Positions 18,081 through 27,196 of a DNA stretch of 64,000 nt are shown here, piece by piece. Both the position numbers and the translations under genes were made by a program. Origin of the DNA: Mycolicibacterium bacteremicum. GTDB taxonomy: Bacteria > Actinomycetota > Actinomycetes > Mycobacteriales > Mycobacteriaceae. Under the pieces are notes generated by a model. The model ran no database searches. It saw only the letters and a program-made list of their open reading frames with translations, and was not told the origin of the DNA. Every line of letters begins with the position of its first letter. Within the stretch, counting starts at the first letter, position 1. The DNA lies in the NCBI RefSeq assembly GCF_002086115.1, contig NZ_MVHJ01000008.1, positions 62,001 to 126,000 of the forward strand. The letters are read 5' to 3'.

Positions 18081-19455
18081 AGACGGTTTCACCGTCATCG
18101 GAGGTCTTGTCGATGCGCTTGGCCAGGTACAGCCCCTCCAGGGCCAGCTCGACCGCGGCGGCCCGCTGCCCCTCGCTGTGCGCACCGAGGCGTTCGGCGA
18201 TCTGGTCGATGACCGGCAGGTCGGGCAGTGCGGCCAACACATCCTTGGCGCTGACCCGCTCCCCCGTCGTCACCGGCGAGCCCTCCTCCACGGCGGCGAC
18301 CAGCGGGCCGACGTCCAGTCCGCCGAGGGCGCGGGCCGCGGTATCGGCGGTGGCCCGGCGCAGCAGGTGTTCCATCACCACCTGCTCGCGGCCCTCCTCG
18401 CCGGATTCGAACTCCAGCTTGCCGCGCAGCACGTCGATGATGGTGCCCAGATCGACGACGCGGGCGACCGGCTCCTGTTCCCCGAGGATCGCGCCCCGGT
18501 GACGGGCGGAGGCGGCGACGGTCTCGGCCGCGGCGATCGCGAACCGCGCCGACACCCCGGAACGCTGGTCGACGGCGGTGGATTCGCGCAGCGCGCGGGC
18601 GAACCGGGCCACCACGGCGAGCAGGTGTTCGGGCACCTCGGCGCTCAGGTGTGCCTCCTGGGCGATGACACCGACCTCGGCATCGAGTTCCAGCGGGTAG
18701 TGGGTACGGATCTCGGCACCGAAGCGGTCCTTGAGCGGGGTGATGATGCGGCCGCGGTTGGTGTAGTCCTCCGGGTTGGCGCTGGCGACCACCAGCACGT
18801 CGAGCGGCAGCCGCAGCGTGTATCCGCGCACCTGGATATCGCGCTCCTCCATCACGTTGAGCATCGCGACCTGGATGCGCTCGGCCAGATCGGGCAGTTC
18901 GTTGACCGCGACGATGCCGCGGTGCGAGCGCGGGATCAGCCCATAGGCGATCGTCTCCGGATCGCCCAGGCTGCGCCCCTCGGCGACCTTGATCGGGTCG
19001 ATGTCACCGACCAGGTCGGCGACGCTGGTGTCGGGGGTGGCCAGTTTCTCGGTGTAGCGCTCGCTGCGGTGCACCCAGGCGACCGGCAGATCGTCACCGG
19101 AGGTGGCGGCGCGGCGGATCTGCTCCGGGGTGATCGGCGAGTACGGGTGCTCGTGCAGCTCGGAGCCCTCGATCACCGGGGTCCACTCGTCGAGCAGGTT
19201 CACCAGCGAGCGCAGCAACCGGGTCTTTCCTTGCCCGCGCTCGCCGAGCAGGACGAGATCGTGTCCGGCGATCAGCGCGCGCTCGACCTGTGGCAGCACC
19301 GTGTCCTCGAAACCGAACAGGCCGGGCCAGATATCGTCACCATCCGCGAGCCGGGCCAGCAGGTTGGTCCGGATCTCCTCCTTGATCCCGCGCTCGGTAT
19401 GACCGGAGGCGCGCAGCTCGCCGAGAGTACGGGGCAAGTCGTTAGGTGATGTCAC
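18073..19455 (-). CDS. MoxR/Mg-chelatase-type AAA+ ATPase
   Basis: A 460-residue AAA+ ATPase. Walker A is GERGQGKTRL, the Walker B/sensor region is IVAVNELPDL, and VVASANPEDYTNRG is the sensor 1 segment typical of MoxR/chelatase proteins. It corresponds to Rv0958. With the downstream VWA protein it should form an ATPase/VWA complex that remodels or activates a client, possibly by metal insertion; the client is unknown. I selected the GTG at 19455 (N-terminus MTSPNDLPRT) by similarity to the M. tuberculosis protein. The ribosome binding site GGAGG is only 2 nt away, so the start is uncertain and an ATG at 19491 is possible. Confidence 0.88.
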   Translation of the reverse strand: MTSPNDLPRTLGELRASGHTERGIKEEIRTNLLARLADGDDIWPGLFGFEDTVLPQVERALIAGHDLVLLGERGQGKTRLLRSLVNLLDEWTPVIEGSELHEHPYSPITPEQIRRAATSGDDLPVAWVHRSERYTEKLATPDTSVADLVGDIDPIKVAEGRSLGDPETIAYGLIPRSHRGIVAVNELPDLAERIQVAMLNVMEERDIQVRGYTLRLPLDVLVVASANPEDYTNRGRIITPLKDRFGAEIRTHYPLELDAEVGVIAQEAHLSAEVPEHLLAVVARFARALRESTAVDQRSGVSARFAIAAAETVAASARHRGAILGEQEPVARVVDLGTIIDVLRGKLEFESGEEGREQVVMEHLLRRATADTAARALGGLDVGPLVAAVEEGSPVTTGERVSAKDVLAALPDLPVIDQIAERLGAHSEGQRAAAVELALEGLYLAKRIDKTSDDGETVYG

Positions 19456-19536
19456 GACCTCCACGCTACGACTGCCGGCGGCCCCTGGCATGGTCACCCG
19501 GCGAACGGGCGCTTTCGCCCATCGCGAACTACCCAG

Positions 19537-19547
19537 TACCATCGGTA
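19537..19547 (+). promoter_or_regulatory. TACC-N3-GGTA dyad before the esterase gene
   Basis: TACCATCGGTA, a TACC/GGTA inverted repeat with a 3-nt centre, ends 2 bp before the GTG of the esterase. Similar elements occur at 6930, 62459 and 62475, each in a promoter region. It could be an operator for a shared repressor. Confidence 0.35.
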
Positions 19548-19549
19548 CC

Positions 19550-20557
19550 GTGAATTTGCTCGAATGGCACAACCGGCCGATGACGATGCACTTCGGACCG
19601 GCGTCCTGGCAGTCGCGCTTGCTGGGTGTGCTGACCGCCCTCACGCTGCGGCCGCTCCTGGGGATGGCCACCCTGCTGGGCCTTGCGGTCAACCGCGTCT
19701 GGCCGGATGGCGTGCAACGCGCCCACCTCGACGTCATCGACCGGCCGCTGTCGGTGATCGGTGCACTGCCCGGCACCACGGTCACCCGCGAGGCGCTGCC
19801 GAACTGTCCGGCCGAATGGGTGGCCGCCCCGGCCGCGCGCGACTCGACCGACCTGATCATCTACTTCCACGGCTCGGCCCTGGTCACGCTCGGGCTGAAC
19901 TCCCATCGCCGATTCGTCTCCAAGCTGTCGGCCGAAACCGGTTCCCGGGTCCTCAACGTCGGCTACCGGCTGGCGCCGCAGGCCACCATCGAGGAGGCTG
20001 TCGAGGACGGTCTCGACGCCTACCGGCGCGCCCTGGATCTCGGCTTCGCGCCGGGGCGCATCGTGTTCGCCGGTGATTCGGCCGGCGGACTGATCGCCGC
20101 CGACACCGCACTGGCCGTACGCGACGCCGGGCTACCGGTGCCGGCCGGGCAGATCCTGTTGTCGGCCTTGACATCGGCGGACATGGATCTGAAGTACCGG
20201 GCGCTCAAGCAGCATCGCGACGTGCTGTTCCCGTTCATGACGGTGAAGTTCATCTATGACGTGTTCGCGACGGTGAACGGGACCCGGCCGGTGCCGGTCA
20301 TGCCCGCCGAGTCCAACGCCGCCGGGCTCGGACCGTTCCTGTTACAGATCGGCACCAACGAGATGCTGCGAAACGACACCTTCGTCCTTGCCGACCAATT
20401 GGAGGCAGCCGGCGTGCCGGTGTGGGTCCAGGTGTGGGACAAGGCGATGCACATGTTCCAGCTGTCCTTCGACGTCAACCCCGATGCCCGGCGCGCCATC
20501 GCCGAGATCGCCTCCTTCGTGGAACACGTCACCGGCAAGGCCAGCAAGGCCGCTTAA
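19550..20557 (+). CDS. Alpha/beta-hydrolase esterase, HSL-like
   Basis: A 335-residue alpha/beta hydrolase. The nucleophile elbow is GDSAGG; the acid is likely the Asp in MLRNDTF and the base the His in KAMHMF. The oxyanion signature is FHGSALV, a variant of the HGGG of hormone-sensitive-lipase esterases that I know from mycobacterial lipases. A hydrophobic N-terminal stretch (about 20-45) could attach it to the membrane. The GTG at 19550 is the chosen start; the more N-terminal residues of the open frame are low-complexity and follow no ribosome binding site. Convergent with the APC transporter gene: the two stops share TTAA. Confidence 0.85.
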   Translation: MNLLEWHNRPMTMHFGPASWQSRLLGVLTALTLRPLLGMATLLGLAVNRVWPDGVQRAHLDVIDRPLSVIGALPGTTVTREALPNCPAEWVAAPAARDSTDLIIYFHGSALVTLGLNSHRRFVSKLSAETGSRVLNVGYRLAPQATIEEAVEDGLDAYRRALDLGFAPGRIVFAGDSAGGLIAADTALAVRDAGLPVPAGQILLSALTSADMDLKYRALKQHRDVLFPFMTVKFIYDVFATVNGTRPVPVMPAESNAAGLGPFLLQIGTNEMLRNDTFVLADQLEAAGVPVWVQVWDKAMHMFQLSFDVNPDARRAIAEIASFVEHVTGKASKAA

Positions 20558-21981
20558 TCGGTTGGCGCGGCACCACTGTCGGCGAGCGCGCGGTCGCGGC
20601 GCTGGACGAACCACCACAGCAGCACACCGAAGGCCAGGATCGAGACCGCGATACCGAGTTCGAGGATGCCGCCGTAACCGGTGATCGAGAATCCGGTGGC
20701 ACCGACGACCAGCATCACCACGAGCACCACCGTCAGCGCGATGGACAGCGGCACGAACGCATCCGGCAGCCGGATCGGGCGCGGCGCGTCGGGGCGATCC
20801 TTGCGCAGCAACGCAAAACCGGACACCGCCAGGACATGGGCCAGGATGTAACCCAGGTTGCCGGTCACGATGATGGCCAGCGGCTGCTGGAGCACCACCA
20901 GCAGCACGACGTTGAGCACCAGCATCACGTTGAGCGCCCGCACCGGAACGCCACGGCCGTTCAGCTTGCCCACCGAGCGGACCGTGATGCCCTCCTTGCC
21001 CATGTTGAACAGCACCCGCGAGGCATCCGCGACGGAGGTCAACATGACCAGCAGCAGCGAGCCGATCAGGCACAGCACCATGACACTCGCGCCCGCGCCG
21101 GTCAGCCTGGAGAAGCTCTCGACGAAGAAGGTGGACGGGTCGGCCTCGATGGCGGCCTCCCCGGCGAAGCCACCAAGGGTGAGCGGGACGATGAAGAACA
21201 CCCCGAGACAGAACAGCGCCGAGGCCCGGATGGCCCGCGAGGTGTCCTTGACCGGGTCGCGATACTCCGAGGCGAATGTCGCGCACACCTCGACCCCGAG
21301 CGTGGTCCACGCCATCACGTACAGCCACACGATCGCGGTGTGCAGCCCTTCGAATCCGCTGAGCTTCCAGGTGAGATCCATCGGCGCCCAGTCGGCATTG
21401 AACAGCGGGAAGATGACGAACACGGTCAGTGGCACCATCAGGATCGCCGCGGTCACGTAGACGAAGGCCATCGTCACCCGCACGCCGATGATGTTGATGC
21501 CGTACAGGATGAAGATGACGGCCAGGCCGATCAGGATCGGGAAACTCAGGTGTACCGGGCCCATGTCGTAGGTCCACTGCTGGTCGGGAAACCACTGCGA
21601 CTGCACCAGCAGACCGGTCAGCGAACCGTAGGTCGCCAGGTTCGAACCCCAGGGCAGCCAGTACCCGACCCCGGCCAGCGGCGCCAACCACGGCACCCGC
21701 CGCTTCCACGCCTCGGCTGCGTAGCCCGATATACCGCCGGACGCGTCGGGGAACATCGCCGCCAGCTCGATGTAGATCCAGTTCACCCCGAGCGCGATCA
21801 CCATCGAGATGGCCCACAGTACGGCCGCGCCCCAACCGCCCAGTCCCGCAATCGACGCGCCCAGGGTGGCCACCAGCGCGGCCGGCATCGTCATCGCCAT
21901 CGCGAATCCGTCGAACCAACGCATCTTGCGCGGCAACACCTCGGTCTGTAGCGGTGCGGGTGGACGGTTGTCCGTTGTCAT
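20554..21981 (-). CDS. APC-family amino acid/polyamine permease
   Basis: A 475-residue permease with about 12 hydrophobic helices. The N-terminal part contains the APC-type sequences MAMTMPAALVATLGASI and MFPDASGGISGYAAEAW. It should import a cationic or neutral amine or amino acid coupled to protons. The ATG at 21981 follows GGAGG with 9-nt spacing. It is the last gene of a minus-strand set with an aldehyde dehydrogenase and a FAD amine oxidase, but a 260-bp gap with a strong hairpin separates it from the dehydrogenase, so it is probably transcribed on its own. Context suggests that its substrate feeds the oxidase. Confidence 0.85.
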   Translation of the reverse strand: MTTDNRPPAPLQTEVLPRKMRWFDGFAMAMTMPAALVATLGASIAGLGGWGAAVLWAISMVIALGVNWIYIELAAMFPDASGGISGYAAEAWKRRVPWLAPLAGVGYWLPWGSNLATYGSLTGLLVQSQWFPDQQWTYDMGPVHLSFPILIGLAVIFILYGINIIGVRVTMAFVYVTAAILMVPLTVFVIFPLFNADWAPMDLTWKLSGFEGLHTAIVWLYVMAWTTLGVEVCATFASEYRDPVKDTSRAIRASALFCLGVFFIVPLTLGGFAGEAAIEADPSTFFVESFSRLTGAGASVMVLCLIGSLLLVMLTSVADASRVLFNMGKEGITVRSVGKLNGRGVPVRALNVMLVLNVVLLVVLQQPLAIIVTGNLGYILAHVLAVSGFALLRKDRPDAPRPIRLPDAFVPLSIALTVVLVVMLVVGATGFSITGYGGILELGIAVSILAFGVLLWWFVQRRDRALADSGAAPTD

Positions 21982-22193
21982 GGAATCGAACCTCCGAAAA
22001 GGGTTGAGCGAGTCGTGATCTTGCTCGGCTGGAAGCGCCGATTCGGCAGTGAACCGTGCGGTGGAAGTCAGACGCCGTGGCGGACCGGTGATCCGGCGAC
22101 GTGGCGTCGATCACAGACGTTAGTGCGGTGGCAGCGAACTCGCAACCGCTACAACATATTTCGTTCATCGGCGGCGATCTGGTCACACGCCTC

Positions 22194-22219
22194 TCACCCG
22201 CCGCAGCAGCGGCGGGTGA
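22194..22219 (-). terminator. Terminator after the aldehyde dehydrogenase gene
   Basis: A perfect 11-bp stem (TCACCCGCCGC with its complement) closes the 4-nt loop AGCA. It starts 22 bp past the aldehyde dehydrogenase stop. No U tract, as is common in mycobacteria. Confidence 0.75.
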
Positions 22220-22241
22220 CACTCCTGTCAGCTATGAAGTT

Positions 22242-23699
22242 TCAGGCGGGACGGAATGACGTGTTCGCCGCCCGCGCAGCGTGTTTGACCATGATGTGGC
22301 GGGCCACGGTGTACTCCGCGACCGCAGCCTGGCTCATGTCCTTGCCGAAGCCACTGGCCTTCACCCCGCCGTGCGGAGCCTCCGACGCGATCGGCAGGTG
22401 ATCGTTGACCCAGGTCACCCCGGCCTCGATGGCATGGGCCACCCGCAGCGAGCGGGCACCGTCAAGGGTCCACACCGAGGACGCCAGACCGTACCGGCAG
22501 TCGTTGGCCAGTTCGATCGCCTGCTGTTCATCGGCAAAGGGCAAGGCCACCAACACCGGTCCGAACACCTCGTCCTGCACGATCTCGTCGGTCTGGGCGG
22601 CCCCGGTGACGAGTGTCGGCGGATAGTAGGCGCCGCGGCCCTGCGGGATGGCACCGCCGATGCGCACCGTGGCACCCGCGCTGACCGCACGCTCGACGAA
22701 TCCGTGCACCCGCGCCCGATGCTGCACCCCGATCAGCGGCCCGATATCGGTATCGGGATCGTGCGGATCCCCCACCCGGATGGCGGCAAACTGCGCGGTG
22801 ATCTTCTCGACCAGCTCATCGAAGATGTCCGCATGCGCGTACACCCGGGTCGCCGCCGTGCAGTCCTGGCCCGAGTTGTACGTGGCGCCCATCGCGATGC
22901 CGTGCGCGGCACCGTCGAGATCGGCGTCCTCGAACACCAGACACGGTGCCTTGCCGCCCAATTCGAGGTGCACCCGGGCGCCGCGAGTGGCCGCGGCGGA
23001 CATCACCTGCCGGCCCGCCCGCGTCGACCCGGTGATCGAGATCAGCTGCACCCGCGGGTCGGCGACCAGCCGTTGACCGACTCCCTCGGCGCCGGTGACC
23101 ACCTCCAGGACACCGGCGGGCAGGCCGGCCTCGACGGCGAGTTCGGCCAGATACAGCGTGCTGCTCGGGGTCGTCGGAGCGGGCTTGACCACGATGGTGT
23201 TACCGGTGGCAATCGCCGGCCCGATCTTCCACAGCCCCATGATCAACGGGAAGTTCCAGGGTGCGATGCCCACGACCGGACCGACCGGCCTGCGCACGAT
23301 CATCGAGGTGTAGCCCGCGCTGAGCACCCCCGCACCGGTCTCCTCCAGGGAACGCGCGGCGCCGGCGAAGAATCGCAGATTGTCGGTGCCGAAGGGTAAT
23401 TCGCCGTCCCGGAAGACGGCCGCCGGCTTCCCGGTCTCGGCCACCTCCAGCGCGGTGAGCTGTTCGGCGTGTTCGTCGATCAGGTCGGCCCAGCGCAGGA
23501 TCACCCTGGCCCGCTCTCCGGCCGGGCGCTGCGACCACGGGCCGAACGCGTCGGCTGCCGCGGCAACCGCGGCGTCGGCATCGGCCATCGATGCCTCGGC
23601 GACCGTACCGGTCGGCTCGCCGGTGGCCGGGTCCAACAGCACCCGACTGTCGCCGCCGCCCTCGACGCGTCGGCCCCGGTGGAATCGTCCTGCAATCAT
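22242..23699 (-). CDS. NAD-dependent aldehyde dehydrogenase, aminobutyraldehyde-like
   Basis: A 485-residue aldehyde dehydrogenase. The catalytic Glu is in LELGGKAPC and the nucleophilic Cys in NSGQDCTAATRVYA; cofactor-binding elements PWNFPL and GSTRAGRQV are present. The GQDCTAA segment resembles gamma-aminobutyraldehyde dehydrogenases (PatD) more than succinate-semialdehyde enzymes, which usually have GQxC followed by other residues. This would fit oxidation of an omega-amino-aldehyde produced by the neighbouring FAD oxidase. The two genes are 14 bp apart on the same strand and should be co-transcribed. Substrate assignment is an inference. Confidence 0.88.
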   Translation of the reverse strand: MIAGRFHRGRRVEGGGDSRVLLDPATGEPTGTVAEASMADADAAVAAAADAFGPWSQRPAGERARVILRWADLIDEHAEQLTALEVAETGKPAAVFRDGELPFGTDNLRFFAGAARSLEETGAGVLSAGYTSMIVRRPVGPVVGIAPWNFPLIMGLWKIGPAIATGNTIVVKPAPTTPSSTLYLAELAVEAGLPAGVLEVVTGAEGVGQRLVADPRVQLISITGSTRAGRQVMSAAATRGARVHLELGGKAPCLVFEDADLDGAAHGIAMGATYNSGQDCTAATRVYAHADIFDELVEKITAQFAAIRVGDPHDPDTDIGPLIGVQHRARVHGFVERAVSAGATVRIGGAIPQGRGAYYPPTLVTGAAQTDEIVQDEVFGPVLVALPFADEQQAIELANDCRYGLASSVWTLDGARSLRVAHAIEAGVTWVNDHLPIASEAPHGGVKASGFGKDMSQAAVAEYTVARHIMVKHAARAANTSFRPA

Positions 23700-23713
23700 C
23701 GTGCTCCCGCTCC

Positions 23714-25096
23714 TCAGCTGTTGAAGCCCACACCGAACCGGTCGAGAACGCGCAGCAGCGTTCCCCGCCGGCCGGTTTCGTCCTCGCGGGCCAGTGCGGC
23801 GCGCGTCAGCGCGACGGCCGGCCAGCGCAGGGGCTCGGGAGGGAAGGGCACCGCCATCCCGGTCACCGCCTTCAGACGGGTCCGTTCGGTGCGCCGGCCC
23901 GCCAGCAGATCCAATGCGACACGCGCGCCGAACCGTGTGGAGGCCACACCCAGGCCGGTGAACCCGACCGCATAGGCCACCCGACCCTGATGGGCGGTCC
24001 CGAAGATCGGCGTGAAGCGACTGGTCGTATCGATGACCCCGCCCCAGCGGTGGGTGAACGGCACATCGTGGAGTTGCGGGAACGTCTGCCGGAAGTGTTG
24101 CGCCAGCAGCCGGTGTGAGGCGTGGCGCAACTCCAGTTCGGACGCGACCCTGTTACCGAAGTGGTAGACGGCGTCATAGCCACCCCACAGGATGCGGTCG
24201 TCGCGGGTGCGCCGGAAGTAGTGGAATTCGTTGCCCGCATCGGTGAGTCCCTGATTCTGGCTCCAGCCCACCCGCGCCAGTTGCTCACCGGACAGCGGCG
24301 CCGTCGCCAGGACGTAATCGTAGACGGGTAGCACCCACGCCTTGAGTCGGCGCAGCAGCGGCGGAAAGGCATTGGAGGCCAGCAGTACCCGGGCACACCG
24401 GAGCTGCGCGCGATCGGTGGCGACGGTCAGCCCACCCGGTGACGCGTGCAGACCGGTGGCGCGGGTCTGTTCGAAGATCCGCGCCCCCATGGACTCGGCG
24501 ACCCGGCGCAGTCCCTGCACCAGTGCCATCGGGTCGACCAGCCCGCCCGAGTAGGAGCGCAGCCCGGCCACGAAGGCCGGTGAATCGATATCGGCGCGGA
24601 CCGCCGCGCGGTCGAGGAATTCGACCTTCTCGCCGCGGCGGGTGTGGGTGTGCACCGCGGCGCGCAGCGCGTCCGCCTGGTGGGTGGTGCGGGCCAGCGT
24701 CGTCTTGCCCACCATGCGCAGGTCGGCGTCGATTCCGTGCCGTTCGACGAATTCGACGATCTGCGAGACGTTCTGGCGGCCGAGATGCATCAGCTCGTCG
24801 ACCTCATCGGGCCACATCGCCTCGCCGTGGGCGATGCCGTGGGTCAGGGACTCCGAGACGAATCCACCGTTGCGTCCCGAGGCGGCCGAGCCGACCCAGT
24901 CCTGTTCCAGGACCACCACATCGAGCGAGGGATCGTCGGTGAGCGCCTCGATGGCCGCCCACAGACCGGTGTAACCGGCGCCGATGACCACCAGGTCGGC
25001 GTTGTGCCGGCCCGCCGGCGGCTCGGACCGGGGGCCGGTGTCGGCGCCCTCCCACCACACCGGCCGTGGCTCGGCGTCGCGCAGATCGGCACTCAT
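23714..25096 (-). CDS. FAD-dependent amine/amino-acid oxidoreductase (DAO family), copy 1
   Basis: About 460 residues. The Rossmann motif is VVIGAGYTGLWAA, followed by the DAO-family segments SAASGRNGGFVSES and the C-terminal FAD motif VGFTGLGVASTRFG. Closest in layout to gamma-glutamylputrescine oxidase (PuuB)-type enzymes, which oxidise a secondary amine to an aldehyde. I used the ATG at 25096 (MSADLRDAEP); GTG and TTG codons up to 25117 are in frame and have a slightly better ribosome binding site, so the start is uncertain. It heads the left arm of a divergent cluster. A related oxidase closes the right arm (29387-30757). No gamma-glutamylputrescine synthetase is nearby, so the substrate is open. 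Confidence 0.85.
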   Translation of the reverse strand: MSADLRDAEPRPVWWEGADTGPRSEPPAGRHNADLVVIGAGYTGLWAAIEALTDDPSLDVVVLEQDWVGSAASGRNGGFVSESLTHGIAHGEAMWPDEVDELMHLGRQNVSQIVEFVERHGIDADLRMVGKTTLARTTHQADALRAAVHTHTRRGEKVEFLDRAAVRADIDSPAFVAGLRSYSGGLVDPMALVQGLRRVAESMGARIFEQTRATGLHASPGGLTVATDRAQLRCARVLLASNAFPPLLRRLKAWVLPVYDYVLATAPLSGEQLARVGWSQNQGLTDAGNEFHYFRRTRDDRILWGGYDAVYHFGNRVASELELRHASHRLLAQHFRQTFPQLHDVPFTHRWGGVIDTTSRFTPIFGTAHQGRVAYAVGFTGLGVASTRFGARVALDLLAGRRTERTRLKAVTGMAVPFPPEPLRWPAVALTRAALAREDETGRRGTLLRVLDRFGVGFNS

Positions 25097-25255
25097 GGCG
25101 AGTGATAGTTGCACCAACCTTCAATCTTGGCAAGCGGTGAATTCGCACATCAGATGCCCTAGCCAACCTAAAACTGATGCGCAGTTCAGGGAAACCGCGC
25201 ATGATCGGCCGAGTCGTGGCAGAGTGACCGGAACACATTGCCAGGAGGTCCACGG
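25097..25255. promoter_or_regulatory. Divergent control region of the amine/amino-sugar cluster
   Basis: These 159 bp separate the FAD oxidase (minus) from the TetR gene (plus) and must hold both promoters. The stretch is AT-richer than its surroundings. TGGCA (about 25218) and TGCCA (about 25240) form a spaced inverted repeat of about 27 bp, a candidate operator for the TetR protein. AGGAGGT at 25243-25249 is the TetR ribosome binding site. I cannot define promoter hexamers with confidence. Confidence 0.45.
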
Positions 25256-25861
25256 GTGCCGGTGAGTCGTTCCGAACGGCGGGCGAAGCTGCTGCATGCA
25301 GCCCAGCGCGCCGTCATGAAGCATGGCGCCGACGTCCAGTTGAAGCAGGTCGCCGCCGAAGCCGGGCTGACCTCCGGCGCCGTGCTCTACCACTTCCCTG
25401 ATGTGCAGACGCTGCTCGTCGAGGCCAACCGGGCCGGCATGGAGCGGTTCTACGACGAACGGATGCGGGCCATCGAGGGCGTGGCCGAGCCGGACCGTCG
25501 GCTGGTCATGACCATCGAATCCGGGCTGCCCGTGGACTCCGACGATCCCGCCGTCAAACTGCTCTGCGAATTGGGCGGCGCCGCAGGCAGGTACCCCTCG
25601 TATGCGGTCCTACTGACCGCTCTCTTCGACCGGCAGGTGGCGATGTATCAGGTGATCCTGGAATCCGGTGCCGCGCAGGGGACCTTCACCCTGGCATCGC
25701 CGTCACTGGCGATCGCCCGCAACATCGTCGCGCTCGAGGATGCCTACGGCTACCGCATGGTGGCCCGCCACCCCAGCCTCGATGCCAACGCCAGCATCGA
25801 CCTCATTCTCGATTATGCGCGCGTCGCCACCGCTCATCCGCTCCCGCGCACCCGCCCCTGA
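25256..25861 (+). CDS. TetR/AcrR-family transcriptional regulator
   Basis: A 201-residue regulator. The N-terminal helix-turn-helix (about 5-55) contains AQRAVMKHGADVQLKQVAAE and GLTSGAVLYHFPDVQTLL, the standard TetR DNA-binding fold. The rest is an all-helical ligand domain. The GTG at 25256 lies 6 nt after AGGAGGT; a GTG at 25262 is the alternative. It is the first gene of the right arm and divergent from the FAD oxidase, so it probably controls both arms and itself through the region 25097-25255. Its inducer is presumably a substrate or intermediate of the encoded pathway. Confidence 0.88.
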   Translation: MPVSRSERRAKLLHAAQRAVMKHGADVQLKQVAAEAGLTSGAVLYHFPDVQTLLVEANRAGMERFYDERMRAIEGVAEPDRRLVMTIESGLPVDSDDPAVKLLCELGGAAGRYPSYAVLLTALFDRQVAMYQVILESGAAQGTFTLASPSLAIARNIVALEDAYGYRMVARHPSLDANASIDLILDYARVATAHPLPRTRP

Positions 25862-25880
25862 CATCGGTGAAAGGACCATG

Positions 25881-27194
25881 ATGACCGAACCGTTGACCGT
25901 GATGTTCTGGCCGGAATCGGCATACGGACCGACCAATCAGTGCATCGGCGTGGCCGCCAAGCTGCGCGAGCGCGGGCACACGATCGTCTTCGCCGCCGAG
26001 TCCTCGTGGGCCGGCAAGATCGAGAAGTACGGCTTCATCGAAGAACTCGTGGACCTGGCACCCCCGGCGGCCGACGGTGCCGACGAGGACGCCGGTCAGT
26101 TCTGGACCGACTTCATCGCCGAAACGGCGCCGGAGTTCGCCAAACCGACCATCGAGCAGCTCGAGACCTTCATCGTGCCGACCTATCAGGCGCTCATCGA
26201 CGGGGCGAAGTACTGCGAGCCGCGACTGCGGCAGATCATCGCCACCCATCGACCCGATGTGATCGTCGAGGACAACGTGGTGATCTTTCCGGCGCTGACG
26301 ACGGCCGGTAAGCCCTTCGTGCGCATCGTGTCCTGCAGCCCGCTGGAGATCCCGGGAAGCGCTGTCCCGCCGCCCTTCTCCGGGTTGCCCAGCGATGACC
26401 CCGCCGCCTGGGAGGACTACCGCGCCGAATTCGACCGCAGGCTGCGCCCGCTCTGGGCCGACTTCAACGACTGGGTACAGGCCCAGGGTGGCGCCGAGCT
26501 GCCCGACCTGGAGTTCATGCCCCGCGATATGGCGGCCGGACTGTACGTCTACCCCGCCGAGGCCGACTACACCGACCGTCGTCCCCTGGACGCATCCTGG
26601 ACGCGCCTGGATTCCAGTGTCCGGGAAACCGACGAGGACTACGAGCTACCCGCGGCCATGGCCGACCGCCCCGCGGACAGCGCACTGGTGTTCCTGTCGC
26701 TGGGATCGTTGGGATCGGCCGATGTCGCACTCATGCAGCGGTTGGTGGACGTACTCGGCCGGACACCACACCGGTTCATCGTCAGCAAGGGTCCGCAGGC
26801 CGACAAGATCACGTTGCCCGACAACATGACCGGCGCGCAGATGCTGCCGCAGACCAGGATCATCCCGTTGGTCGACGCCGTCATCTCGCACGGCGGCAAC
26901 AACACCACCACCGAGTCACTGCACTTCGGCAAGCCCCTGATCGTGCTGCCGCTGTTCTGGGACCAGTACGAAAATGCCCAGCGCATCGACGAACTCGGCC
27001 TGGGTGTCCGCCTGGACACCTATCACTTCGCCGACAACGAACTCATCGGGGCCCTCGACCGCATCCTGGCCGACACGCAGATGCGGGACCGCGTCGCGGC
27101 CATCGGTGCCGCGGTGCGCCAGCGGGACGGGCTGCGGGTGGCCGCCGACGTCATCGAACGCATCGGGCACACCCACCGGACGGCCGCGACCTGA
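25881..27194 (+). CDS. GT1-family glycosyltransferase (UGT/MGT-like)
   Basis: About 437 residues with two Rossmann-like halves (GT-B fold). The N-terminal acceptor domain starts MFWPESAYGPTNQ. The C-terminal donor domain has the nucleotide-sugar motif HGGNNTTTESLHFGKPLI followed by DQYENAQR. Such enzymes transfer a sugar from an NDP-sugar to a small acceptor such as a macrolide, lipid or xenobiotic. AAGGA lies 5 nt before the ATG at 25881; the preceding ATG (25878) is also possible. It lies 19 bp past the TetR gene and 2 bp before the kinase gene, clearly in one operon. Glycosyltransfer does not obviously fit a purely catabolic pathway, which makes this operon unusual. Confidence 0.85.
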   Translation: MTEPLTVMFWPESAYGPTNQCIGVAAKLRERGHTIVFAAESSWAGKIEKYGFIEELVDLAPPAADGADEDAGQFWTDFIAETAPEFAKPTIEQLETFIVPTYQALIDGAKYCEPRLRQIIATHRPDVIVEDNVVIFPALTTAGKPFVRIVSCSPLEIPGSAVPPPFSGLPSDDPAAWEDYRAEFDRRLRPLWADFNDWVQAQGGAELPDLEFMPRDMAAGLYVYPAEADYTDRRPLDASWTRLDSSVRETDEDYELPAAMADRPADSALVFLSLGSLGSADVALMQRLVDVLGRTPHRFIVSKGPQADKITLPDNMTGAQMLPQTRIIPLVDAVISHGGNNTTTESLHFGKPLIVLPLFWDQYENAQRIDELGLGVRLDTYHFADNELIGALDRILADTQMRDRVAAIGAAVRQRDGLRVAADVIERIGHTHRTAAT

Positions 27195-27196
27195 CC

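Noticed and set aside
23714..25096. Firm naming of the left arm as the Puu putrescine pathway
   Set aside because: The oxidase, dehydrogenase and permease fit, but no gamma-glutamylputrescine synthetase or hydrolase is present, so the substrate stays open.
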